From assembly GCA_963829585.1 (NCBI GenBank), contig CAWHJD010000025.1, positions 1 through 64,000 of the forward strand: a stretch of DNA of 64,000 bases, in the 5' to 3' direction. Positions within the stretch are counted from its first letter, which is position 1. Each line of letters opens with the position of its first letter. A model generated the notes under the pieces. That model worked only from the letters and a program-made list of their open reading frames with translations. It was not told the DNA's origin and searched no databases. Shown here piece after piece: positions 1 to 8,277 of the stretch. The position numbers and the translations under genes were made by a program. The stretch comes from Sva-07 sp963829585 (GTDB lineage: Bacteria > Actinomycetota > Acidimicrobiia > Acidimicrobiales > Ilumatobacteraceae).

Positions 1-1
1 G

Positions 2-2416
2 TTGGATGCTCCTGACCGCAGCGACTACACGTTGACCGGCCTCTTGACGATCGGTCCACCACCACTCCGCAACGTCGGCCCCGTCAGCCGCATCGTGAGC
101 CGTTCGGGTGCCATCGAAGCCGTCGACGTCGTGGCGCAACTCGACGACACGTCCGACGGCGTTTGGATCAGTACGTGGTACGCCGACCGGCTCGGCCTCG
201 AACTCGGTGACCCGTTGGTGTTCGAGGGTGGAACGATCACCGACGAGAGGTGGAACGAACTCGTGCAGGGTGGGGGAGCAGACTCGGCGTTCAGGGTCGT
301 CGGTCTCTACGAGCCGCTGTGGTCGGACGATCCGACCTTCGAGCTCGCCGACTACTGGAAGGCGGCGCCCCCCGAACTCGTGCCCGTCTACGTCGAGGCG
401 TTCGATCAGCCGAACTTCGAGCTGATCCTCACCGAGGAATCCACGCTGCTCGACAGCGGCCTCACCGGTCTCGTTCGATGGCGGGCCCCACTGACGTCGA
501 TCCCGACGGACTACGACGGGTTGCGCAGGCTCCGCGACGAGGTGCGATCACTCGAAGGTGCGCTCGTCACGCCCGGAGCACTCGCGGATTCGATGAAGGC
601 GCTGGCCACGTCCGAGCAGCGGCGGCCGACGCTCACGACGGACATCTTCGAGACGACCGCCGGCGTCGAGGCGGCGGTGGCTCGGCTCGTCGCACCGCTG
701 CGTTCGGCCCGGGCACTGGGCGCTCTCGTGGGGTTGACCGCCGTCTTCGCACTCGGCGTGTTCTTCGTCGAGCGTCGACGCTCGGAGTTCCGGTTGCTCG
801 CGAGTGAGGGCGAGCGGTGGGCCACGATGTCGTCGCGGGTGGCCGGACAACTGCTGCTGCCCGCGATGGTCGGCGGTGTCGTCGGAGCCGGCGTCGCGAT
901 CCTGGGTCTCCGCTGGTTCGGCCCGAGCGACACGTACGACGTCGGCGCCCTCCCGTGGCAAGCGATCGCCGCCACGTTGGCCGTCTCGCTCGTGGTCGCC
1001 TCGGCGACCGCCGGCGTGATCGGGTCGCGCACATTGCTGACGCGGTCGACCGAGACCAAGCGCGCGGTCCTCCGTGTGGCATTCGTCGTGCTGCTCGCGG
1101 CGACCGTGGTGGCGTGGTCGCAGGTGGAACGTACGACCGCATCGGGTTCGAGTTCGCTCGATCTGGTCGTGGTCGCACTGCCGGTCCTCGTGATCGCGGT
1201 CGCGGTCCTCGTGCTGGTCACGTTGTTGGGCTGGGCGGCGCGCCTCGCAGGTCGGCACATCGATCGCCTCCCCGTGGAGGTGTTCATCGCAGCGCGTCGC
1301 GTGGGTGCCGGATCGGTGGCGGTCAGGATGGTGGTCGCCTCGCTCGGGCTCGGGATCGGCCTGCTCGTGTTCGCTCTGGCTGTCACCGCCACCCTCGACA
1401 GAGCCGTCGACGTGCGGTTGGCCACCAGTGTCGGCGGCACGTCGTCGGCGACCCTGCTCGACGAATTGCCGAGTTCCGCGACGAGCCCGGCACCGACGAC
1501 TGTCATCCGTGAGTCCGACACCCGACTCCTGCCGGGGTCGGTGCCGGCGCGGATCATTGCCATCGACCCGGCGACCTACGCCGATGCGGTCACATGGTCC
1601 GATCAGTTCGGCGCCGACGTCGACGAGGTCCTAGAGGCGCTGGGTTCGTCGACGGAGGAGTCGATCCCGGTGGTCGCCATCGAGGGTGAGCGTGTGCCCG
1701 AGGTCGGAACGTTCGGCTTGACCAGGACATATCCGTACCGGGTCGTCGCCACCGTTCGCGGGTTCCCGACCGCGGGCAACCGCGATGTGAGCGTGCTGGC
1801 GTCGGCGGATGCGATCAACGAGTACGCGGCCCGCGTCAGCAACGAGGATGCAGCGCCGGCCACTTCGTCGTTCAAGCGGGCGGCTGTCTCGCAGGCCGGT
1901 GCGGACGAGCTCACCGACTGGTTGGATCGCGTCGACGTCCGATACCGCGACGTCGTGTCGCAGGCAGAGCTCCGCCAGAGTCCGACGATCGTGGCGACGC
2001 GTACCGCGTTCGGGTACCTCGGCATCATCGGCGTCACCGCATCGGCCGCAGCGATCGTCTCCATGGCGTTGTTCCTGTCGGCACGTCGCCGGAGTCGTGC
2101 GCTGACGGGAGTCATCACCCGGTCGATGGGTTTGTCGCCCGGTCGATCTGCGGCGATCTCGGCGATCGAACTCGGCTCGGTGCTCATCGTGGCCGTCGGC
2201 GCGGGACTGCTCGCTGCTCCTGTCGTGGTCGGCCGTCTCGCACCGCGTTTCGACCCCGCTCCGGGGCGACCACCGGCGATCTCGGTGGTGGTCGACTGGG
2301 CGCCGCTGCTCGTGGTCGCGGTCGCGGGGGTCGTCATCGTGTCGGCACTCGTGTGGTTGTCGGAGTGGGTCGACAGCCGCCGTCCGGCGGGATCGGTGGT
2401 GCGCGATGGCCGGTGA
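2..2416 (+). CDS. FtsX/MacB-type ABC transporter permease, 5'-truncated by window edge
   Basis: This is the C-terminal part (about 804 residues) of an integral membrane subunit of an FtsX-family ABC exporter. The frame is open from the first bases, so the real start lies upstream and the TTG at 2 is not a credible start. I see a soluble extracytoplasmic stretch, then membrane segments at about residues 238-258, 280-303, 318-342, 356-376, 384-412 and 446-466. A second soluble stretch of about 200 residues follows, and three terminal helices (about 672-697, 718-745, 768-786). That is the duplicated FtsX layout. Its stop overlaps the next gene by 11 bases, and two ATPase genes follow, so the four genes to 4575 look like one operon. 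The substrate is unknown; lipoprotein, lipid or peptide export are all known for the family. Confidence 0.85.
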   Translation: MDAPDRSDYTLTGLLTIGPPPLRNVGPVSRIVSRSGAIEAVDVVAQLDDTSDGVWISTWYADRLGLELGDPLVFEGGTITDERWNELVQGGGADSAFRVVGLYEPLWSDDPTFELADYWKAAPPELVPVYVEAFDQPNFELILTEESTLLDSGLTGLVRWRAPLTSIPTDYDGLRRLRDEVRSLEGALVTPGALADSMKALATSEQRRPTLTTDIFETTAGVEAAVARLVAPLRSARALGALVGLTAVFALGVFFVERRRSEFRLLASEGERWATMSSRVAGQLLLPAMVGGVVGAGVAILGLRWFGPSDTYDVGALPWQAIAATLAVSLVVASATAGVIGSRTLLTRSTETKRAVLRVAFVVLLAATVVAWSQVERTTASGSSSLDLVVVALPVLVIAVAVLVLVTLLGWAARLAGRHIDRLPVEVFIAARRVGAGSVAVRMVVASLGLGIGLLVFALAVTATLDRAVDVRLATSVGGTSSATLLDELPSSATSPAPTTVIRESDTRLLPGSVPARIIAIDPATYADAVTWSDQFGADVDEVLEALGSSTEESIPVVAIEGERVPEVGTFGLTRTYPYRVVATVRGFPTAGNRDVSVLASADAINEYAARVSNEDAAPATSSFKRAAVSQAGADELTDWLDRVDVRYRDVVSQAELRQSPTIVATRTAFGYLGIIGVTASAAAIVSMALFLSARRRSRALTGVITRSMGLSPGRSAAISAIELGSVLIVAVGAGLLAAPVVVGRLAPRFDPAPGRPPAISVVVDWAPLLVVAVAGVVIVSALVWLSEWVDSRRPAGSVVRDGR

Positions 2417-3218
2417 CGTCGTGCTCCGATGCGAGCAGCTCGTGAAGTTCTACGAGACTCCGACCGGCCGAGTACAGGCGGTTCGGGGCGTGGATCTCGA
2501 TTTCGAAGCCGGAGTGACGGCGGCCGTGGTCGGTCCATCCGGATCGGGGAAGTCCTCGCTGATGCGCATGCTCGCGTGCCTCGATCGTCCGACCGCGGGT
2601 GTCGTCGTGGTCGACGGCGTCGACCTGTGGAGGATGTCGGAGCGAAGCCGTGCCCGGGCCCGGGCGGGCCTCGTCACACACATCTACCAACGCCCGAACG
2701 ACAACCTGTTCGGCCATCTCACCGCCGAGATGCAGCTCGCCCGTCTGGCTGGACGGGGAGAGTCGCTCGACGTGGTCCATCACTGGCTGGAAGCGCTCGG
2801 GTTGGAGCGGCAGCGCTCGCTGCGACCGGCGCAGATGTCGGGCGGTGAACGCCAGCGCTTGGCGTTCGCCAGAGCGGCCGTGTCGGGGCATCGCCTCGTC
2901 CTCGCCGACGAGCCCACGGCCCAGCTCGATTCAGCGAACGCCGCCGCGGTGCTCGACGCGATCGACGTGCTCGCCGAGCGGGGGATGACCACCATCGTCG
3001 CCACTCACGACCGGAGAGTGCTCGACCGTGTGCGCCATGTCGTCGAGCTCCGCGACGGTGCCGTGTCAGCGGTCATCACGGCGGGGACTCGTCTGTCGGT
3101 GATCGACCGGTCCGGTCGACTGCAACTCCCGCCCGACATGCTCGAGCAGTTCGAGTCCGGACGTGCCCGGCTGCGCTGGAGCGCCGAGTCCAACACGATC
3201 GAGATCGCCCCGCCATGA
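2406..3218 (+). CDS. ABC transporter ATP-binding protein (LolD/MacB-like)
   Basis: This 270-residue nucleotide-binding subunit would energise the FtsX-type permease encoded just upstream. The Walker A loop GPSGSGKS is at residues 43-50, the ABC signature SGGER at 146-150, and Walker B leading into ADEPTA at about 164-173. An H-loop (ATHD) follows at about 200. The start ATG lies 11 bases before the stop of the permease gene, which suggests translational coupling. A C-terminal tail of about 50 residues beyond the usual domain ends in a short basic/acidic strand-rich segment. The next gene is a second ATPase, so the exporter may use a heterodimer of the two. Confidence 0.88.
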   Translation: MAGDVVLRCEQLVKFYETPTGRVQAVRGVDLDFEAGVTAAVVGPSGSGKSSLMRMLACLDRPTAGVVVVDGVDLWRMSERSRARARAGLVTHIYQRPNDNLFGHLTAEMQLARLAGRGESLDVVHHWLEALGLERQRSLRPAQMSGGERQRLAFARAAVSGHRLVLADEPTAQLDSANAAAVLDAIDVLAERGMTTIVATHDRRVLDRVRHVVELRDGAVSAVITAGTRLSVIDRSGRLQLPPDMLEQFESGRARLRWSAESNTIEIAPP

Positions 3219-3898
3219 GTGCCATCGACGTTCCCGTGGTCGCCCTGCGATCGGCGTCCCGGTGGTTCCGGGCGAGCGCCGGACCTGTGATCGCGGTCGA
3301 CGCGGTGTCGCTCGAGATTCGGGCAGGAGAGGCGGTTGGATTGGCAGGTCCGTCCGGTTCCGGCAAGACGACGTTGCTCAACCTGATCGTCGGGTGGGAG
3401 CAGCCCGATGCGGGCACGATCGAGCGTGGGGTGTCCCTGGCGGGTGGGTGGACGTCGGTCGCCGTGGTTCCCCAGGAGCTCGGGCTGGTGCCAGAACTGA
3501 CCGCCGCCCAGAACGTCGAGCTCGCAGCCAGGTTGGGTCATGGCTCGGCGTGGTCGGTGGACGAGCTGTTCGCTGCACTCGACCTCGTCGGCCTCGCCGA
3601 TCGTCTGCCCGACGAGCTCTCCGTCGGGGAGCAGCAACGCACCGCCGTGGCCCGTTCCGTGATCTGCGCGCCGCAGTTCCTGGTGGCCGATGAGCCGACC
3701 GCACACCAGGACGAGCGGCATGCCGACCAGGTGATGGATGTGTTGGCAGAAGCGGCTGCCCGCGGGGGAGCGTTGCTCGTGGCCACCCATGACGACCGGG
3801 TCCTGGCCCGGGTCGATCGCGTACTCGACCTCCTCGACGGACGGCTCACGACGGGGGGCGACAGCGGCGGAGCGGCCCACCCGGAGGCGCGACGATGA
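3215..3898 (+). CDS. ABC transporter ATP-binding protein, second subunit
   Basis: This is a 227-residue ABC ATPase with Walker A GPSGSGKT at residues 45-52, a Q-loop region PQELG near 85 and Walker B ending in ADEPTAH near 155. The signature is LSVGEQQ rather than the usual LSGGQQ: the second position is Val, a mild deviation that still keeps the Gly contacting ATP. It overlaps the preceding ATPase gene by ATGA, so the two are probably translated together and may pair as a heterodimer under the FtsX permease. It is shorter than its neighbour and lacks the long C-terminal tail. Confidence 0.87.
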   Translation: MSAIDVPVVALRSASRWFRASAGPVIAVDAVSLEIRAGEAVGLAGPSGSGKTTLLNLIVGWEQPDAGTIERGVSLAGGWTSVAVVPQELGLVPELTAAQNVELAARLGHGSAWSVDELFAALDLVGLADRLPDELSVGEQQRTAVARSVICAPQFLVADEPTAHQDERHADQVMDVLAEAAARGGALLVATHDDRVLARVDRVLDLLDGRLTTGGDSGGAAHPEARR

Positions 3899-4575
3899 CG
3901 AGCGTGTGGAGCACCCTCGTCCCGCTGATCATCGGGAGCGCCTTGGTGCCGATGCAGATCGTCATCGCAGTCCTGCTGCTGCAGTCAACGTCCGGTAGAC
4001 GCACGGCGATCGCCTTCGTGGTGGGGATGACATCCGTCCGACTCGTGCAGGGCGTCGTCTTCGGGCTGATCCTGTCGTCGAGCGAGGCCGAGGCGACTGA
4101 CTCGCAGGGGAGTTCCGCCATCGCCTCGATCCTGCTCGTCGTCGTGGCGGTGCTGTTCCTCGTGACCGCACTGCGGCATCTCCTGTCCGACGACGATCCC
4201 GACGCGGCGCCACCCAAGTGGCTGGCGGCGACCGCGTCGATGACTCCCGGGAAGGCGTTTCTGCTCGGTGCGGGTCTGCTGGCGATCGGCGCCAAGTTCT
4301 GGGTCTTCACGCTGAGTGCGATCGCGGCGATCGGCGAGGCCGACCTCGGTCGCCCGACGGCGATCGCCACCTTCCTCGTGTTCACCGTCCTGGCCGTCAG
4401 CGTTCAGCTCATGCTCATCGGGGTCACGGTGTTCGCCCCCGCTCGATCCGACGCACTCCTGGACCGGGCCTCGGACTGGCTGAGTCGACACAACCGCGTG
4501 ATGATGATCGTGATCGGTCTGGTCTTCGGTACCTGGTTCCTGATCAAGGGACTGGACGGCCTGGGCGTGTGGTGA
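3895..4575 (+). CDS. GAP/SfLAP family six-helix membrane protein
   Basis: This 226-residue protein is nearly all membrane helix, with about six segments and a central charged loop near residues 95-110 (SDDDPDAAPPKW). The pattern, with an N-terminal amphipathic start and a W-L-x-x-T-x-S-M-x-P-G-K-A-F turn after helix 3, matches the Sap/SfLAP (sulfolipid-1-addressing protein) family, known in mycobacteria for moving cell-envelope glycolipids. It overlaps the second ATPase gene by ATGA and so closes the ABC exporter operon. By inference, the exporter and this protein act together on an envelope lipid or lipopeptide. The family call comes from sequence pattern memory, not a search. Confidence 0.72.
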   Translation: MTSVWSTLVPLIIGSALVPMQIVIAVLLLQSTSGRRTAIAFVVGMTSVRLVQGVVFGLILSSSEAEATDSQGSSAIASILLVVVAVLFLVTALRHLLSDDDPDAAPPKWLAATASMTPGKAFLLGAGLLAIGAKFWVFTLSAIAAIGEADLGRPTAIATFLVFTVLAVSVQLMLIGVTVFAPARSDALLDRASDWLSRHNRVMMIVIGLVFGTWFLIKGLDGLGVW

Positions 4576-4609
4576 CGACCGCTGAACTCCCACGTCGTAC
4601 CATCGACCC

Positions 4610-5089
4610 GTGGGATCACTCGCCGAGCTGCCGACCGAGGAGGTCATCACGCAGATTCTCGAGGGCGACCGCGCCGGCCACCACTCCGGTCTGACCGACG
4701 TCGCCGATCAGCTGCGTGCCGCCAACGACGCGGCATGGGCAGCGACCTCGCCGCGTCTGCTCGAACTGTGCCGGGTGCGGATCGCCATCCTGCTCGGATG
4801 CGTGGCCGAAGCCGAGGCGCGAACTTCCGGCAGTGGAGTGGCGGACGACGTACTGGCTGCCATCAGATCGTGGCCGACCGATCCTCGGTTCGATCCGCTC
4901 GATCGGGCATGCCTCGCGTTCACCGAGCACTACGTGATCGATGTCGCCTCGATCGACGACGACACCGTCGCCGCAGTGCGTGAGCAGCTGGGGGACGAGG
5001 GCGTGGTGAACTTCGTGAACGCCCTGTTGGTGGTCGAGCAACGCATCCGGTTGCGACTCGTCTGGGACCGACTGTTCGGAGGGACGTGA
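4610..5089 (+). CDS. carboxymuconolactone decarboxylase (AhpD-like) family protein, no CxxC
   Basis: This 159-residue all-alpha protein has the AhpD/CMD fold pattern: a helix with L-E-L-C-R-V-R-I-A-I-L-L-G-C, then D-P-L-D-R-A-C-L-A-F-T-E-H-Y, then a final N-A-L-L-V-V-E-Q-R-I-R-L helix. The usual redox C-x-x-C is absent; the two cysteines near 61 and 70 are not spaced as a dithiol. It starts with GTG. The next gene, one base downstream, encodes a second family member that does carry the redox motif, so the pair may form a hetero-oligomer in which this subunit is structural or binds substrate. That role is inference. Confidence 0.7.
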   Translation: MGSLAELPTEEVITQILEGDRAGHHSGLTDVADQLRAANDAAWAATSPRLLELCRVRIAILLGCVAEAEARTSGSGVADDVLAAIRSWPTDPRFDPLDRACLAFTEHYVIDVASIDDDTVAAVREQLGDEGVVNFVNALLVVEQRIRLRLVWDRLFGGT

Positions 5090-5090
5090 C

Positions 5091-5600
5091 ATGGAACGAT
5101 CCGCACGGGTCACTCCCGGCACCTCTGCCGACCGGCACCTGCGCAGGGCGCTCGGTGGCTTCGCTGCCGCCGCGGTGCGCCTCCCGGCCGTCGATCCGGT
5201 GACCACCGAGATCGTGCGGCTGCGGTGCGCCCACCATCACGACTGTGGCACTTGACTGTCGCTCCGCCTGGCAGTTGCCATGGACGCAGGGCTCGACGAA
5301 GACACGATCGGCGCCGTCTTCTCCGGCTCGCCGGAGGACCTACCGGCCGACCATCGCGCGGCGCTGGCGTTGGCCGATGCGCTGATGACCCAGCCCTCGT
5401 CGCTCAGCGACGCGATGATCGACGACCTGCATCGCCACTTCACGGCGGAGCAGTTGATCGAGCTCACCCTCGACGTCATGAAGTGGAACGCGCAGAAGGT
5501 GGCGGTGGCCCTCGGGGTCGACGACTGGATCAGGCCCGGCGAGTTGAGCGATCTGCGCTTCGACGAGCAGGGGAACTGGGTCCGTCCGGAAACCCGGTGA
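5091..5600 (+). CDS. AhpD-like selenoprotein candidate (in-frame TGA = Sec55)
   Basis: Read through the in-frame TGA at 5253-5255, this is a 169-residue AhpD/carboxymuconolactone decarboxylase family protein of ordinary length. The frame is the same on both sides and both sides match the family, so the TGA is not a frameshift. It falls exactly where the second redox cysteine belongs, giving C52-G-T-U55. Glu40 lies 12 residues before C52, the same spacing as Glu118 and Cys130 of mycobacterial AhpD. The AhpD His four residues after the second Cys is Arg here. A hairpin at 5256-5289 fits the bacterial SECIS pattern. The start ATG follows a GGAGGG and lies one base after the stop of another AhpD-like gene. 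AhpD proteins are thiol peroxidases/disulfide reductants, and selenocysteine versions are known. The alternatives are a real truncated gene or a base-call error. Confidence 0.78.
5256..5289 (+). promoter_or_regulatory. bacterial SECIS-like hairpin directly 3' of the TGA
   Basis: Starting on the base after the TGA, the sequence can fold as CTGT/GCAG (including one U-G pair), TCC/GGA and TGGC/GCCA, capped by the four-base loop AGTT at 5273-5276. The apical loop carries G in its second position followed by U, and there is an unpaired U at 5281 beside the upper stem. Loop distance from the TGA is 17 bases. Known bacterial SECIS elements lie immediately 3' of the UGA, with a G in the first two loop positions and a bulged U, and bind SelB. 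The fold was drawn by hand. Confidence 0.65.
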
Positions 5601-5612
5601 CTCCCGGACCGC

Positions 5613-6983
5613 TCACCTGGCGACGTGGTCGGCGCACTCCACGATCACCTGTGCGGCGGTCGTCGCGTCCTCGACGGTCGTCTTCCACGACGACACGCTG
5701 ATCCGCATCGCCGTCGCGCCGTTCCACTGGGTCGGCCCGCACCAGACCCGCCCGTCGCGCTGGATCTCGGCGATCAGTCGCTCGGTCGTGGGCGGGTCGT
5801 CGAACAGGACGAGCACCTGGTTGAGTACGACATCGTTGAGGATCGTGAACCCGGCATCTCGCAGTCGATCGGCGATGACGGCGGCTGCATCGCACGCTTG
5901 TTGCACCATGCGTTCCACCCCGGAGCGACCGAGGGTTCGCAGCACAGCCCACACCTCGATCTGGCGTGCCCGCTGTGACGACTGCGGAGTGTGGTGCATC
6001 GCCTCGAAGCCGACGTCGGGAGGGAGGTATCCGGCGACGGCGGCGAACGTCCGGCGGAGCGCACCCGGGCGCCGGACGATGGCGATGCCGCAGTCGTAGG
6101 TGACGTTCAGCCATTTGTGGCCGTCGGTCGCCCACGAGTCCGCCCGATCGAGCCCGGCGACGACGTGAGCCCGCGTCGGATCGGCGAGGGCCCAGAGCCC
6201 GAATGCCCCGTCGACGTGGAGCCAGCCGTTGCGCTCGGCGGCCCAGTCGGCGATCTCGCCGAACGGGTCGAATGCGCCGGTGTTCACTTCACCGGCCTGG
6301 GCGCACACGAGGACAGGCGCTCCGCTCGGAAGATCGGTCGGGAGGAGGTCGGCGCGTATCCGCCCCTGGTCGTCGCTCGGCACGACTCGGACGCGTTCGC
6401 GGCCGAGACCGATCAGACCGAGTGACTTGCGCAGCGTGCTGTGCGCCTTCTCTCCGATGACGACATGGATCTCCGGAGCGCCGAACAGGCCGTCACGCTG
6501 GACATCCCACCCGTGCTCGGCGAGCAGGCCGTCTCGGGCCGCAGCGAGACAGCTGGCGTTCGCGACGGTTGCGCCCGTGACGAACGCGACGTCGCTGTCG
6601 GGCGGGAGGCGGAGCACGTCCAGGGTCCATCGTCGGGTGACGTCGTGGATCGCTGCGGAGACCGGAGACATCACGGGAAGCGCGGCGTTCTGATCCCACG
6701 CGTTCACCAGGAACGATGCCCCGAGCGCCACCGGGTACGTCGCGCCGTTCACGAAGCCGAAGTAGTGGCGACCCGTCGTTCCCATCGTTGCGGGTCCGCC
6801 GACGCGCTGGAGCAGGTCGATCGTGGAGGCCGCATCGGTCGGATCCTCGGGCAGCGGCTCGTCGAACCGGCTGAGCGCACCGAGAGCCTCGGCGGTCGGC
6901 GTGGGCCGACGTTCGTCGATACCCGCCGCATAGTTGATCGCGTGGTCGGCGGCGGTGCGAATGAGTTCGAGGTCGGCGGACAT
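5613..6983 (-). CDS. PLP-dependent group II decarboxylase (aromatic amino acid/DOPA decarboxylase-like)
   Basis: This 456-residue fold-type I PLP enzyme should decarboxylate an aromatic or acidic amino acid in the cytoplasm. The PLP lysine is in the D-G-H-K-W motif (K290) and the Asp that binds the pyridine nitrogen is in H-V-D-G-A-F-G (D258). A Gly-rich phosphate loop T-G-A-T-V-A-N-A lies near 136-143. I start at the ATG at 6983 because AAGGA sits seven bases upstream; an in-frame GTG at 7004 has no such site. The gene is convergent with the AhpD-like pair and divergent from the SHOCT membrane gene. The substrate cannot be told from sequence. Confidence 0.85.
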   Translation of the reverse strand: MSADLELIRTAADHAINYAAGIDERRPTPTAEALGALSRFDEPLPEDPTDAASTIDLLQRVGGPATMGTTGRHYFGFVNGATYPVALGASFLVNAWDQNAALPVMSPVSAAIHDVTRRWTLDVLRLPPDSDVAFVTGATVANASCLAAARDGLLAEHGWDVQRDGLFGAPEIHVVIGEKAHSTLRKSLGLIGLGRERVRVVPSDDQGRIRADLLPTDLPSGAPVLVCAQAGEVNTGAFDPFGEIADWAAERNGWLHVDGAFGLWALADPTRAHVVAGLDRADSWATDGHKWLNVTYDCGIAIVRRPGALRRTFAAVAGYLPPDVGFEAMHHTPQSSQRARQIEVWAVLRTLGRSGVERMVQQACDAAAVIADRLRDAGFTILNDVVLNQVLVLFDDPPTTERLIAEIQRDGRVWCGPTQWNGATAMRISVSSWKTTVEDATTAAQVIVECADHVAR

Positions 6984-7173
6984 CGGCACATCCTTGCTGG
7001 TCACGAGCGGTGGTTCTCGATGGTTTCGACAGCTGGGGCGTGATCGCGCTGGAGGAGATCGACGAGCGTGCAGGCGTGCAGGGCACCGGCGAGTTGGACT
7101 GCTCGATGCTTCTCACCGGGGCGCCTGATCTGCCGGGCGGGGTAGTGTCGATCGTGGGCGGAGCGCTACCGCT

Positions 7174-7881
7174 GTGCGGACTGCGGTGCGAGTCATCGTG
7201 GCGTGGTGCTCGCTTGCTGTGGCGACTGCGTGCCTCACCGTGCTCTTCCTCGGCATGCGGTCCGTGATGGAGATCGGCGGTTTCTGTGCCAGCGGTGGTC
7301 CGTACGTGATCGAGGATCCGTGTCCCGAGGGCGTTGCATGGATGATGCCCGTGTCGATCATGCTGGGGTTGTTGGCCCTGGGGATCAATGTGGTGGCGTC
7401 GTTCCGTCTCCCAGGGCCACGATTGGCGCTGCTGGCCTGGCCGGCCCTCTTCCTGAGTCTCGGCTGGAACTTCTGGGAGTACGGCCTCGACCCGGGCGCC
7501 GGGAGCGGGGTGGCTGTGGGGTGGATCGTGTGCGGTGTCGTCTTCGTGCTGATGGGTGGTGTTCCGCTCGTCTGGCTCCTTGCTTGGCCGACTGGGCGGA
7601 GGAATCTCCTGTGGGCCGACGGAGGGTCCACGACCGATCGACCGAACGTGCGCTGGACGGCGAAGTCCGTCTCTCCGCTGGCGGCGCGCGAATTCCGGTT
7701 CGGGGCGCCGATGCGCCCGCCTCCGGTGCCACCCCGACCGTCCGAGGCTGACGACCTGGCCCCAGACGATTTCACAGCACGCCTCGAACGACTCGCTGCG
7801 ATGTACCGACGAGGCGACCTCAGCGCCGCCGAGTTCGAAGCCGCCAAGGCCAAGTTGCTGACAGACGGTGGTGGCTCGTGA
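7174..7881 (+). CDS. four-helix membrane protein with C-terminal SHOCT domain
   Basis: This 235-residue protein has four predicted membrane helices in the first 140 residues: about 7-27, 50-68, 76-95 and 108-130. A hydrophilic Pro-rich linker follows, then a C-terminal SHOCT domain (about 195-232, with R-L-x-x-L-x-x-x-Y-R-R-G-x-L-S-x-x-E-F-E-x-x-K-x-x-L). SHOCT is a short oligomerisation motif found at the ends of many bacterial membrane proteins. Two cysteines lie in the first loop (CASGGPYVIEDPC), possibly a disulfide pair outside the membrane. It starts with GTG and its stop overlaps a 34-codon membrane peptide gene by GTGA. The function is unknown. Confidence 0.7.
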   Translation: MRTAVRVIVAWCSLAVATACLTVLFLGMRSVMEIGGFCASGGPYVIEDPCPEGVAWMMPVSIMLGLLALGINVVASFRLPGPRLALLAWPALFLSLGWNFWEYGLDPGAGSGVAVGWIVCGVVFVLMGGVPLVWLLAWPTGRRNLLWADGGSTTDRPNVRWTAKSVSPLAAREFRFGAPMRPPPVPPRPSEADDLAPDDFTARLERLAAMYRRGDLSAAEFEAAKAKLLTDGGGS

Positions 7882-7982
7882 CGACCTCGACCGGCGCCAA
7901 GCTGTTCATGCTCGCGGTGAACGTGTCGGCTGTCGTCGCGGGAATCCTCGGGGGCGTCTGGTTCTTCGAACGCTTCTCGTGA
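7878..7982 (+). CDS. 34-residue single-helix membrane peptide
   Basis: This short reading frame starts with GTG inside the stop of the SHOCT protein gene (GTGA overlap) and encodes 34 residues. A short Thr/Ser start is followed by one continuous hydrophobic helix (about 9-28) and a W-F-F-E-R-F-S tail. The overlap implies translation by re-initiation after the SHOCT gene. A lone membrane helix with an aromatic end is typical of small subunits that dock onto a larger membrane protein, here presumably the SHOCT protein. No family is recognised. The evidence is the overlap and the hydrophobic pattern only. Confidence 0.5.
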   Translation: MTTSTGAKLFMLAVNVSAVVAGILGGVWFFERFS

Positions 7983-8099
7983 CCGCACACGCGGTCGATC
8001 GGCGGTAGCCATCTGTCGCGCGAGCACAGGAAGGATCGGGCCACGACGTTCGCTCCACACGCCGAGAGTGTGCGCCCCCGGTAGCATCGCTCTCTTCCA

Positions 8100-8173
8100 G
8101 GGCGCATAGCTCAGTTGGCTAGAGCGCTTCCCTTACAAGGAAGATGTCGGGGGTTCGAGTCCCTCTGCGCCCA
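8100..8173 (+). tRNA. tRNA-Val (anticodon UAC)
   Basis: This is a full cloverleaf of 74 bases. The acceptor arm GGGCGCA (8100-8106) pairs with TGCGCCC (8166-8172), with discriminator A at 8173. The D-arm is GCTC...GAGC. The anticodon stem CTTCC/GGAAG encloses the loop CTTACAA with anticodon TAC at 8134-8136. The T-arm is GGGGG-TTCGAGT-CCCTC. The CCA end is not encoded. No mobile element or integrase lies beside it. Confidence 0.95.
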
Positions 8174-8277
8174 CGCAATCTACCAGGACTTTCGCGCCTG
8201 AAACGCCCTCCCAGGGACGCGCTCTTGGTTCCCGTCGGCGTCGGGCACAGGCACGTGGGTCTGCGAAGCTGGGCCCC

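Noticed and set aside
511..1563. Open frame of about 350 codons on the - strand inside the FtsX permease
   Set aside because: Ser/Thr/Arg-rich antisense reading of a membrane protein; no start signal or recognisable domain.
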